Source: Benincasa hispida
Taxonomy: Eukaryota; Streptophyta; Magnoliopsida; Cucurbitales; Cucurbitaceae
Assembly (NCBI RefSeq): GCF_009727055.1
Contig: NC_052350.1
Coordinates: 14,085,658-14,149,657 of the forward strand
Direction of reading: 5' to 3'
Length of the DNA stretch: 64,000 nt
In this document: piece by piece, positions 1-10,680 of the stretch
Layout: each line of letters begins with the position of its first letter
Position numbering within the stretch: the first letter of the stretch is position 1
Notes under the pieces: generated by a model
Databases searched by the model: none
The model's input: the letters and a program-made list of their open reading frames with translations, nothing else
What the model was told of the DNA's origin: nothing
Program-made: the position numbers and the translations under genes

Positions 1-71
1 TCGAGAGACTATTGTATAATACAATATAAAAATGTACAATATACAATAAACTAGGGCATACCCCAGTATCA
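1..71 (-). repeat. Start of the 3' LTR of a minus-strand Copia element (cut by window edge)
   Basis: On the minus strand the pol reading frame stops at 85. It is followed by a purine-rich stretch (AAGTGGGAGA, about 73-82) that fits a polypurine tract, and then by TGATACTGGGG starting at 71, a plausible LTR start. Only about 70 bases lie in the window. This start resembles the LTR start at 5999 only weakly (both have a short CCTA-containing block), so the two may not be an LTR pair of one element. Confidence 0.45.
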
Positions 72-84
72 TCTCCCACTTGTG

Positions 85-2630
85 TTAGACAAGATGCCGC
101 ATGTCCCGCAGACCCAGACTCTCCAAGTGACCCCCGAACACTTTAGTCGTGAGGGTCTTTGTAAAAGGATCAGCAACGTTGTCTCCGATGCGTCTCATGA
201 CTATCACATCATGCGAATGCACCAATCTCTCCTGGTCAGTGGTACACTGGTATATTCCATTCTATGTGCTACCCCCGACGAATAACTCTGAGGTTCCTTC
301 GAATTTTCCACAGCCCCATTGTTATCATAAAACAGTGTGATTTGGAAAATCCATATTTGGAACAACTACTTCCAAATCTGAAATGAAACTTCCTCAGCCA
401 AACAGCCTCTTAGCTACTTCACAAGCCGGTTAACGTATTCAGTATCCATAGTGGAGTCCGCGATGCATCCTTGCTTGATGTTTAGTCAGACTATACTCCT
501 CCATTCAGAAGTAAACACTAACCCCGATATCGATTTATGAGAATCCTCGATCTAATCTGAAAGTCAGAGTCTTTGTATCTGTAAGGAATCAGATCCTTAA
601 TCTCCATACAAAAGCATGTAGTCCCGCATTCTCCGAAACATACTTGAGGATCGTCTTGACCGCCATCTAGTGATCAAATCCTGGATTGGACTGATACCGA
701 CTGACAATCCCTACTGCATAGCAAATGTCGGGTCTGGTACACAACATTGCATATGTTAAGCTTCCTACAGCAGAAGCATAGGGAATCCGTCTCATCTCCT
801 CATCTTCTTGAGGTGTCTTAGGACATTGATCCTTAGACAGAATGATTCCATGTCTGAAGGGTAATAAACCCCTTTTGAAATCCTGCATCCTGTACCTGAT
901 CAACATTTGATCAATGTACGATGCCTGAGACAGGGTTAACTGTTTGTTCTTGCGATCTCGAATGATCTGGATTCCTAGAACATACTGTGCCTCACCCAAA
1001 TCTTTCATTTGGAATTGGGCAACTAGCCAACTCTTAACGTCAGTCAGATACCCTACATTATTTCCAATGAGTAGAATATCATCCACATACAGTACCAGGA
1101 AAGCTACTAAGTTGTTGATAATCTTCTTATAAACACAAGGCTCATCAACATTCTGATTAAAGTCAAATGACTTGACAGCAGTGTCAAATCTGATGTTCCA
1201 AGATCTAGATGCTTGTTTCAGCCCATAAATGGACCTATTAAGCTTGCAAACTCTTTGCTCTTGATCTGGAACTACGAACCCCTCTGGTTGAGTCATATAG
1301 ATGGTCTCATCAAGATTACCATTAAGAAAGACAGTCTTGACGTCCATTTGCCATATTTCATAATCATAAAATGTGGCTATGGACAGGAGATTCCGATAAA
1401 CTTCAGCATGACAACAAGTGAGAAAGTTTCCTCATAGTTAACTCCCTCAACCTGGATATAACCCTTTTCCACAAGTCTAGCCTTAAAGGTTTGCACATTT
1501 CCATGTACACCTCTCTTTCGCTTAAAGATCCACTTACACCCAATAGGTCTTACCTCATCAGGTGGATCAACAAGCTCCTAGACGTTATTGAACTGTTCAA
1601 GGGCTTCAGACTTATGTTGCATTCAGAAGAGATACTCAAACCTTGAATAATCATCTATGAAAGAGATGAAATATGCATACCCACCGCGAGCTCTAACATT
1701 CATCGGATCACAGAGGTCTAAATGTACAAGCTTCAAGGCTTCCTTGGCTCTGTAACCTTTTCCAGTAAAAGGTCGTTTGGTCATCTTGCCTTCGAGGTAT
1801 GATTCACATACCAGCAAGAAGTTTTCTTTTAAACTCTTCAGAAGTCCACTTTTCACCAACTTCTCTCCTATTGAGGTTGATGTGACCTAACCTAAGATGC
1901 CAAAGATGGGCGTTTTCCTTTGGAGAAACCTTTGGTCTTTTAGTTGTGGTTGTTGTACTGAACATTTCAGTGTTAAAACAAGGTTGTTATGACTAACGGC
2001 CTTATATAAGTTATTTTCCATTGAACCATAACCAATCTCCATTCCATTCTTAAAAATAAACACTTTATTCTCAGAAAAAGAGACGGTATAACCATGTTCA
2101 ATGAGACAAGAAACCGAGATTAATTTCCTCTTAATATGAGGAACTACAAAAACATTATCCAGTAACAAATAACATTGTTTGTCAACAAATAGCTTTAACC
2201 TGCCTACAACAACAGCTGAAACAACCTCACCAGTACCGACTCGAAGAGTCATCTCTCCCTATGGCAACGTTTTCCAGGAACTTAATCCTTGGTAAGAGGA
2301 ACTAACATGATTGGTAGCACCTGAATCGAGGATCCAGACATAATTATCATTCTCTACCAGACATGTCTCCAAGACCAATAAATCATATTTACTGTCTTGT
2401 CTCCGCTTTTGGAGAGCAGTGGGATCAAGGTCATTAGACACGAAATTCGTTTCACACGAATCTTTCCACTGTATATAATCGGTCATTTTAAAAGCTTTAA
2501 ATGGAAATACTAACGAGTTGCTGAAAAGAAAAACACATTGACTTACATTAGGTTTTAGGCAAATATCCATTGTAAAACAAAACAACATCCAATAAGTTTT
2601 AGTAAAACTAACATGAACCTCGTGTGACAT
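85..2630 (-). pseudogene. Decayed Ty1/Copia polyprotein (protease, integrase, reverse transcriptase, RNase H)
   Basis: Reading leftward on the minus strand, the pieces follow Copia order. The protease active site DSGATNH is at about 2320. A GAG-pre-integrase segment (HLWHLRLGHINLNRR) is near 1890. The start of the integrase core (LVHLDLCDP, FIDDYSR) is at 1630-1740. The RT N-terminal part (PIGCKWIFKRKRG) is near 1530. RT then runs 1347-667 with the AFLNG-like, GLKQASRSW and YVDD motifs, and the RNase H tail (VADPFTKTL, LGLRDMRHLV) ends at a stop at 85. It is broken by an in-frame TAG at 2259-2261, frameshifts near 1890 and between 1350 and 1450, and a large internal deletion near 1585-1620. 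That deletion removes the rest of the integrase and the linker. No gag is recognisable upstream. It is not functional. The Copia assignment is firm from motif order (integrase before RT). Confidence 0.9.
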
Positions 2631-2639
2631 CTAGTTTTG

Positions 2640-3728
2640 CAATGACGCTTCAAAGGTTTAGGACAAAAACCGCTGAAGGGAGGTCAGTTATCCCTCCTCT
2701 GAATTGAGAAGTTCTCAATCAGTCATTAATACCAGAACAACTCGTGCTCCTATAACGACTAGCCATCATTGATTTGGTCAAGAGATCATTAACTTACTTA
2801 ACAATCTCCCGTAAGTGTGACCCGCAATTTTAAGCCCTAGAGGTCCATTTCAAAAGGCCAATCCGAAGGAAAAAAATTCGATTGGGGCAAAACCTAAAGC
2901 GACCCTATCCATTTCTGGAGTTCACCTAGATATTGACCAACTGCACAAAACTCATCCGAAAGGGGACGCACCAAAGGCGACACGAGGGTGTACAGAATGA
3001 TCTCACAGTGTGAACCAATGACAGAGACCATAGAACGTGTTGACATACACCCTTCACCACTTACTATAAATACTCTCTTCGTTCATCTTGATATTGACTC
3101 ATCCAAACACCATCCGAAGGGGGATGCATCCTGGATACCACGAGGCCAAGCATGAATCTCACGATGTGAACATACAAGGAGAAACGTGAGTGGAATCATA
3201 AACATATCTGATACGCCTCTTCCTCCCATTGAGTATTTTATAACCTAGGGTTTAGCTTACTTAGAAAAAACACGGCTAAGGATTTTAACTAAGTGACTTT
3301 TAGGTTTTCCCAAGAGTAACTCTTACCTTGGATAGTGAAACAACTTTTGTACATCATCGATTAAACTCTTTAACGGAATCTTTGACCAAATTGTCGCATG
3401 CTTGTTGAAAATCTATCTAATTCACCTTTTCAAGTAGGTTCCCAGGTAGGGGTGTTACGTTTTTGTCAACTTAAGAACCCCAGCCTAGCCAGAACCCGCA
3501 TGAGACAAAAGGTCCCTTATAGATAGGTTTACGACAAATTTAATCTTTTATTTCAACCAATTTAATCCTATTAAACTTATTTTAAAATATTAATCTAGGT
3601 TACTAAACTCTTAAGAACCACTTGAACTTAGATCTATCTCATTCCAATTTTAAAACCCTTTTGAAAAATTGAGTTCACCCTAAGTCCGCATGCAACTCTG
3701 AATTATTGATTTTAGATCTAATACAAAT
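2640..3728 (-). other. Leader or gag-position region of the Copia element, non-coding as it stands
   Basis: This stretch lies between the pol remnant and the proposed LTR edge, where gag would be expected, but no frame shows a capsid or zinc-knuckle signature. It contains two imperfect direct copies of about 165 bp (roughly 2915-3070 and 3085-3240). Each holds the motif CATCCGAARGGGGAYGCA followed by ATCTCAC(A/G)(A/G)TGTGAAC. Near 3717-3728 the minus strand reads TTGTATTAGATC, a poor match (about 9 of 12) to the usual plant primer-binding-site core TGGTATCAGAGC. Confidence 0.45.
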
Positions 3729-4189
3729 TGAAGGAAATCGGATTCGAGATTTCCATGAGCAGTGGAAAGAAGATTATTCCAAATTACAATCATGAATGAA
3801 CATAACATTTACAGTCGACTTCTAACAAGTGGTTATACAAATAATACAGAAATTACAGCATGAAAAACTCAAATGAACAAAGAGAAAAACTCTACGAACA
3901 TTTGAAGATGTGTCTCCATGCTCCTTTGTGCACAACCGCTCGAACAACAGCAACCTCGAACGCTCGATCTACACGACCGCAACACCACAGCACGAACACT
4001 ACACTTGTCCTCAACGATCGCCTCGAACACGAACTCCTCAGTAACAGCACGAACGACCTCCACAGAACCTCGATAATGTCAAATTGAGTATGACACCATC
4101 AACAAGGCTACCTTGGTATTCTCGGTGTGAGAATCCAAAGGGTGGGCTCTGTTCGAACTTGGTATGAGGCAGACGAAGGAGGAAACACC

Positions 4190-4475
4190 GATCGTTTACA
4201 CGACTAGGCAAGTGGAAGATGGCAGAGAGCTATTGTATATGTCAGTGCCCAATTCGTTTAGATGAAGCTATGCGATCGTCTAGCAAAATCTATGCGATCG
4301 TTTAGCTCATCGTTTAGCTTAGTTTGTCGCCTATAGACACTACACGATCGTTTACTTTAGGCAAGCGATCGTCTAGCAAAACTATGCGATCGTTTGGTAA
4401 ATATTATGTGATCGTTTAGCTCGCCACTGCACGATCGTTATCTAGCCCAAGCCGTCGTTTAGTAAATCTATATTC
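4190..4475 (+). repeat. CGATCG-core degenerate tandem repeat inside the LTR
   Basis: About eight to nine units are spaced roughly 20-45 bp apart, with a consensus near CTATGCGATCGTTTAGYAAA. The centre is the palindrome CGATCG, mutated in some units (TGATCG, CCGTCG). A closely similar unit makes up most of the MITE at 18328-18909. Confidence 0.8.
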
Positions 4476-4643
4476 ACTTGACGACTCCGTGAGATCCTTT
4501 TTGCCGAGAAAAATCTCAAAAAACTTTTATGAAACTTTTCAACAGTTTGTAAAATTAGGAAAACCATTTTCTTTTTATCTCACAGTTACCATGAAAATCC
4601 AATAATCACCCACTCAATTGGTTATTAAAGAAAAAGAATTAAT

Positions 4644-4755
4644 TATCCAATAATTAATATTATTATAAATATAAATGATAACCAACTTATCATGACTTAT
4701 CATATCCAATAATTAATATTATCATAAATTATAAATGATAACCAACTTATCATAC
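4644..4755 (+). repeat. 59 bp tandem duplication within the LTR
   Basis: Two adjacent copies begin TATCCAATAATTAATATTAT at 4644 and 4703 and end in GATAACCAACTTATCAT. They differ by a few substitutions and a one-base indel. Confidence 0.8.
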
Positions 4756-5999
4756 TAATATTTAATAACCTATAGTTTTAATATTTCATCTCATGAAACA
4801 TATGAACCATAGTTTTTTTTTTTCCATGGTACTTAATGTAAATCTCATTTACATCAATCCTCCACTAGATGTATCTTATACATCATACCGATTATATCAT
4901 ATATAATCAAAAATACCTCTTTGTCAATTTGAACATTTCAAATCAACACCAAGAACTAATCCTCAACTGAATCCATTGAGCTACCAAGGGGAGCTTATGG
5001 ACCTGTATGCTCCGAAGCTCCAATGGTACGTGAATAACTAACTAAACTCTTTAGTCATGGGATCCACCATCTGTTAACTGTCAGGCACTCCACTAAAGAC
5101 CGATAGCTGAACTCTCCTTACCACAGATATATTATGTGTCCATCTTAACCAATAAGTAGTGCGACAACCCTTAACATATCACTCGTAAGTACAGTTGAGC
5201 CAATGACCATTATGCCCCTGTAGTTACATCTGTCTCCTTAAGTACTACTGATCCCTCTAATGAACATAAGTCATAGTCCTACTATGACTAAGTCTTCTCT
5301 TTCAAAGAAAAGTTGTGGCCACTATGTTCAAACCCCAGAATCAGCCCTTAAGGGAGCAATCTCTCTACTTATCTCTGCTTCGGGAAATGAGTGAATTCCA
5401 TCTTGTGGACTAAGTTCCCAGCTCCCAGATCAGACAAGTTCCCAAAAAGGTAGACATGTTGAGTTGGCAATTTGGCCATTCTCACCCATACTAATCAAAG
5501 GAACGCCCTCAAAGGCAGGAATTCCTAAAACACTCAGGATTGAGGTTGTGTCACCTATGGTCGTTTAGGTGAGATGTAAGTCTCTAGTATCAACGGCGTT
5601 ATATACAGATTCTAGTCATCTTGTGGTCCATGTCTTATACAAACTCTTTGTATAGGACACCCCCGTTTGCACGTCTCCATATGAATGGTCAGGATCTACC
5701 ATCTGTAGTAGTTTACAACACTTGCAAACCTCTACAAAGTGGGTTGTATCCGTAGTGTCACCAGGATCAGGTATCCCATCGTAATCCTTATACTACAAAC
5801 CTACTTAGGTTATCACTTAAGGCATGATCCACTTGTATATCACATATACATGCTTAAGTTCATATAAGGTGACCAAGGAGCTTTCTTTATTGGATATGAG
5901 TAAATGTCAGAATTAAATAACACTTATTTTATTCATTAAACAATGTATATCTTTACAAAACAACGAGTCTCCGAGAAAATTAGGACACCAATCCCAACA

Positions 6000-7045
6000 A
6001 CTTCACTGTGCCATCTTGCAATTTTAAGGACACAAAGCCAATGCCAACAGCCTTACAGATATTATTATTTCCCATGTAAATCAGTCCTTCATCCCACTTC
6101 TTGTAGATATAGAACCACCCTTTAGATGGTGTCATATGGACTAAACAACTAGAATCTATAACCCAATCTTGGGTTTCCATGGAATTTTGACTTTCCACAC
6201 TCATAAGTAGCTGTTAAAGCATCTAAAAACACAAAAGAATTTTCTCCCACAGCTGCCTCAGTCTGTTTCCCTCCTTTATTCTGTTGATTTGACTTTCTCT
6301 TCAAATAGTAGCAATCTTTCTTCATATGTCCCAATTTATAACAAAAATTACACTTAATTTTGGATTTATCACCCCCATTTTGCTTGCCCTTCCCATTATT
6401 CTTTGTTTTCCCTTTTGAAAACTATCATTCTCCTCCTTGTTGATCTTTCTTACTCATTTGTAATCCAAGCTCTCTAACTCTGACTGTTGAAAAGATTGCT
6501 TCTATCGTAATCTTCTATCTACCATACTTCGTTGTTGTTTTAACATCCTTAAACGAGTCTAGTAGTGAATTCAATAGGATAAAATCCTCATTCTCTTCTC
6601 CAATATTGTCTCCCATTAACCTGAATTCGGATGACAACCTCTTGAATTCATTCAAATTTTTCGTGAGAGTTTTTGTAGCATTCATTCTGTATGTAAAGAA
6701 TTTTTCCCTCTAGAAAGCTTTATTAGGAAGATCTTTATTGAGATAGATTTCATTCAATTTGTTCCAAAGATCATAGGCAGTCTTCTGATCAACAATTTGT
6801 CTTAGAACACTATCAGTAACATTTAAAATAATAGTTCCATAAGCATTTACCACTATTCTTTCTTTTTCTGCATCGTGAGTGTTTCAGGGAGCTTTGTTGG
6901 ATCTATGATGGCCAAAAGTGCCTTTTGTTGCCCCAATATTGCCTTGATTTTTGCTTTCTACAACTCAAAAATTGTGTCTGATCTTTCTCTGCAAGAATTC
7001 ATATCTTGGAATAGAATTGGATTGTTTCTTGGCTCTAATACCACT
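6000..7045 (-). pseudogene. Second Copia relic: gag and start of protease, cut by the LTR insertion
   Basis: The primer-binding-site match TGGTATTAGAGC lies on the minus strand at about 7033-7044, directly inside the LTR. A gag of the UBN2 type follows (YDLWNKLNEIYL near 6760; NLNEFKRLSSEFRLMGDNI near 6640). Then comes a CCHC zinc knuckle (C-x2-C-x4-H-x4-C, in KCNFCYKLGHMKKDCYY near 6310-6350) and the start of the protease (WVIDSSCLVHMTP near 6150). The catalytic DSG/DTG is changed to DSS. The frame has several stops, for example in the gag near 6715, and ends where the LTR of the other element begins. The remaining pol would lie beyond the left end of the window. Confidence 0.85.
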
Positions 7046-7641
7046 TGTAAGCCTAGCAGACTAACTTTAACTTCTTTACAAGCCCCACATGAACCTTGGA
7101 GACAGCCCAACTCAGAGTAAAAATCAAGCCCACACCTGCTGAGTTAGTGGATTTAGGAAAGAATCTTTCCCAACCTGATGATGACTCTCTTCTGCCACGT
7201 ACCAGCTGGATCAGAATATTCTTTTCAGATTATCAATCAATCTGAGTGGGAAAATCAGAGAAAGTTCTGAAGGGTTTATGAGAGAGAGATCATTTCTTCC
7301 TTGTTCTTCTTTGTTCTTGAGAGAGGGATGAGGTTCTTGAGCTTCAATCCTCAGAGATTCACCTACATGTAAGTAAAATCGAGTAGAAAATGCAAGGATG
7401 AACAAGAAGATAGCCAAAGAGAAAGAAGGAACACAAGGAGATTAAGTGGTTCGGCCAAAAGCCTACACCCATCTCACTTTGATTTTCTTTTTGAATTTAC
7501 AGAATGAGCTCACACCTATCTCACTTTGATTTTCTTCTCTTTTATATGTAGGTTTTTATTTACAAAGAAGCAAGCTCAAGGTGAGTTGGTGGTTACAACA
7601 AACAATAGAGAAAAAACTAATAGATAAATTCTTCTTCTACA
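7046..7641 (-). repeat. 5' LTR of the second Copia relic (596 bp)
   Basis: It starts TGTAAG and ends TCTACA on the plus strand, giving the TG...CA ends and a short TGTA/TACA inverted repeat. The inner edge is one base from the primer-binding site at 7033-7044. A TATA-like CATATAAAAG lies on the minus strand near 7535-7545. The second LTR is not in the window, so the outer edge was set from the TG/CA ends only. Confidence 0.7.
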
Positions 7642-9179
7642 CTGTCTATATTATTTTTTTCGGTTATATGATCTTATCAAAATGAGTACAATGCGACTAT
7701 TAAGAAAAATGATAGAGGAGTACAATTTTAGCGTGTTTCGAAATGATAAATGAGAAATTATAATTACTTTTACTAGTTTTTTTCATGCATGCTTGAGAAT
7801 GGTTGATCCAGATTTTTGTTGAAGAGGGGACTTAACTTCAAATTTAGTAAGAATACGATATTGAGGTTAACGAGGTTCAGTGTGTAATTATACTGTGCAA
7901 ACTTACTCTTGAATATTACGATTCTTGTCAATATTTTTAATTTTTAAACCAAGAACTATTGATAAATCTGAGGAGGGTTTGTTCAATTTTAATAGGATCT
8001 TTTTCAATAATATTACAGTTTAAAAAAAATATTTAGAGAAATATAGATGTTTGGAAAAAAAAAAAAATCAAATAGCTCACGTGCAAGTCATCCTATCGGT
8101 CAGACGCAACACAGTGAGCCTGCAAGCTAATGCTAATCCAACTTTAATTTTAATTTTCTAGTTCGAAAACACTAATTTTCCTTTAAAGGCGTTTGACGCG
8201 TAGAGTTGAGTTGAGTTGAGTTGGTAATTATTATAAATGTAGAGTAATTGAGAGAGTTTATGCGAACAACGAGGTAAGAAATTTGAGTTAATACGAATAA
8301 AGAGGTAATAAATCTCTTTAATAGTTGGTGAACCAAACGGTGGGTGGTTTTCTTTACCCACCCAACCCAATCCAACTTTAGGAAATACCAATTACCAATT
8401 ATGTACTAAGATGGAGGATTTTTTTTTTTTTTTTTTTTTTAAAAAAAAATAACATATCACCATTTTTATGAAAATGCCACAATATCACAACCACGCCAAC
8501 ATATCCATTAGTTGTTTTTCATAGATGTTAATTCATACCAAATAAAATTGGACGATCGAACCAAATTAATATGTTGCTCAAACATAGGATTGAAAGTATA
8601 ATTTAACAAAAAAATTATTAGTCATCGCTAATGTGTGATCTTTTTCTAGTTCAACAATTTAATAGGATAAGGGACTGAACTATCAATCTTTAAATGGTAA
8701 TTGGCATCTTATTTAATAAGATAAGCTCGAATTGGCATATTGATATTTATTAAGAACAAAATTAACGTGATCTTTTTAGTTCAACAATTTTATTTTTTTT
8801 TTCTTTTTTTTATAATATTAGGTTTGTGTAAGGTTAGAGATTTTATCTTTATGGTTTTCTTGAAAATAAATTTAGTATTAAGGTTGTTTTTAGTTACAAT
8901 ATTACTCATGTATTAATTTTTTTATGAATTAAAAATGTTAGGTTATTGTATTGATATTAACATTTCCATTAAAATAGATTTATCCTAATTCTAAAGTAAA
9001 TTAGTTATATGTGTGTGAAGTTATAAGAAATGGGAATGATCAATTGCATAACTATTATTAGGCTGTTTGTTTCATAAATATTGGCATAGAATTTCAGATA
9101 AACATTTAATATTGGATTTCACTTTCTAAACTCAGAATATTATTATTTAGAAAACTTTAAAAGACATCGGATTTAATAG
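7642..9179. other. AT-rich intergenic DNA
   Basis: No gene is supported. It holds a short (GAGTT)n run near 8203-8222, a T-tract of about 24 followed by an A-tract at 8419-8449, and a possible MITE end (TAGGCTGTTTGTTTCATAA) at 9059. Confidence 0.6.
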
Positions 9180-10680
9180 AGAAATTGTACATGATGGCCA
9201 AAAGATACCCTCATTTCGATGGCCAATTTTTAAAATTTCATATTTATGGTCATTGCATTGTGTAGAGGGCCAGTGAATATCTTTCCACAAATTTAGGTAA
9301 TTTTCTTTTTTTTTCTTTTTGTTTTTTTAAATATTAAGGGTGGTTTAAACACAAACCAAAATTTCTGTTAAATACAAATAAAAAATTCTGTGTTGTTTTT
9401 ATTAAAAAGAAAAAAAAACTTTTTATCTTTATCTAGTGACATTGATGTATTCTATTCTTCGAATGATGTGTATCATCTTTCCCCTTTTTTTTTATAAAAA
9501 TATGATTGATTATATCCTTGTTCATGATAATTGATAGATTATATAAAAAGAAATATCTTTTTCTTTTCAAGGTCGGTTCTATGGAAGTGACATTGGTTGA
9601 TCATTTGGTCATTAGATTGACATTCTCAAAATACATTCAAATTTAAGGTATGTATTATATTTTTATTAGGGTTTACAGATTGATTTGCGGTATTTTTGCA
9701 TACTAATTTGAGAGATTTCTAAATCTATGACGATTGGAATGAAAGATGAATTTGAGATTTGAAAAGAATTGGTATTTCAGAGGTTGTAAAGGAGAAGGAG
9801 TGGATTTGGTAGAGGTGAATCTAGTATGCAAGTATGTACCATTAGAAGTTAAGGAGAGTTTAGATTTTAGGTTTTTAGTACATAGTAATCGTGAGCTTTA
9901 GTTGATCTTTTAGTACATAGTATTTGCATTTGCATGATTCAGTTTGATGAATAATTTAGCTATTACAAGTTATGTGTGTGGAGTTAAGTTATTTTAGTAT
10001 ATGGGGTGTGACAAAATATTAAAAGATTTAGATTTTGCAACTTATTTACCTGGTACAAACCAATGAAAGCTATATGTGTGTGAAATTTATGTTATTTTTA
10101 GTATAAGGGGTATGACAAAATATGAAAAAATTCTAAGTTTTTTAGTGTATTTACATGAAAAATACCAACAAAGATTCCAAATGCTTTTGGTATGAATGGC
10201 AACATATGACAAAAGTTCCATTTTTTATGGTAGAAGATATTTGTAGGGCTCGTTAGACTTCATTTGATAGTTATTTTAAATACCATGTATTTGTTTATTT
10301 CATGTCTAAATTTTGAGTTATTACTTGTTGATTCAGCAAGTCAAGATTATATTTTTCATATTCTTGTTGATCTAAGTAATTATCATTCTTATGTTGTTTT
10401 TTATAAGTGAAATTAGTTTTGATATGCTATTTGATTGAAATAGTTTTTTTTATTGTTGCTTCCCAATAAATGTATATTCACTTCAAATTTATGAGATTTT
10501 GGGTAGTTGTGTTTATTAGATCTTGTTTTAGGTTATTATATTTTTCTTTGGTAGCAGAGGTATTTTTATCCACCATTAAATTTTAAATAGTATATTTAGC
10601 CATTTTCACCGAGAAAACTTGTTTGGCCATTTTTCTAAAACGGTCGTTTCGTTTTGGCCATTTGTCCAATGGCCCTTTCT
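9180..10680. mobile_element. Candidate non-autonomous Mutator-like element with ATGGCCAA-rich ends
   Basis: Both ends point inward with related sequence. The left reads AGAAATTGTACATGATGGCC from 9180. The right, on the minus strand, reads AGAAAGGGCCATTGGACAAA from 10680. Each end then has one or two further ATGGCCAA motifs at roughly 22-40 bp spacing (left 9192 and 9213; right near 10625 and 10600). The interior has no coding capacity but carries a direct repeat of about 75 bp (9966-10035 and 10072-10145, with GTGTGTG...AGTTATTTTAGTATA...GGGGTRTGACAAAATAT). No clean target-site duplication was found, so the boundaries are tentative. Confidence 0.45.

Larger units (their letters stand above)
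3729..5999 (-). repeat. Long Copia LTR (about 2.3 kb), minus orientation, outer edge at 5999
   Basis: The minus strand starts TGTTGGGATTGGTGTCC at 5999, a typical LTR start, and the junction at 5999/6000 interrupts the protease frame of another Copia element. The inner edge is set at TGAAGG (3729, plus strand) because it adjoins the degenerate primer-binding site. That edge is uncertain. The LTR shares a recognisable block with the solo LTR at 33417-35223 in opposite orientation (about 5059-5130 here against 34262-34320 there). Inside it lie a CGATCG repeat array (4190-4475), a 59 bp tandem duplication (4644-4755) and small open frames near 3860-4090 that show no known domain. Confidence 0.6.

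Noticed and set aside
3860..4090. Two overlapping open frames inside the LTR
   Set aside because: They lie in the LTR leader on opposite strands, without domains or a codon-usage signal. Chance is more likely.
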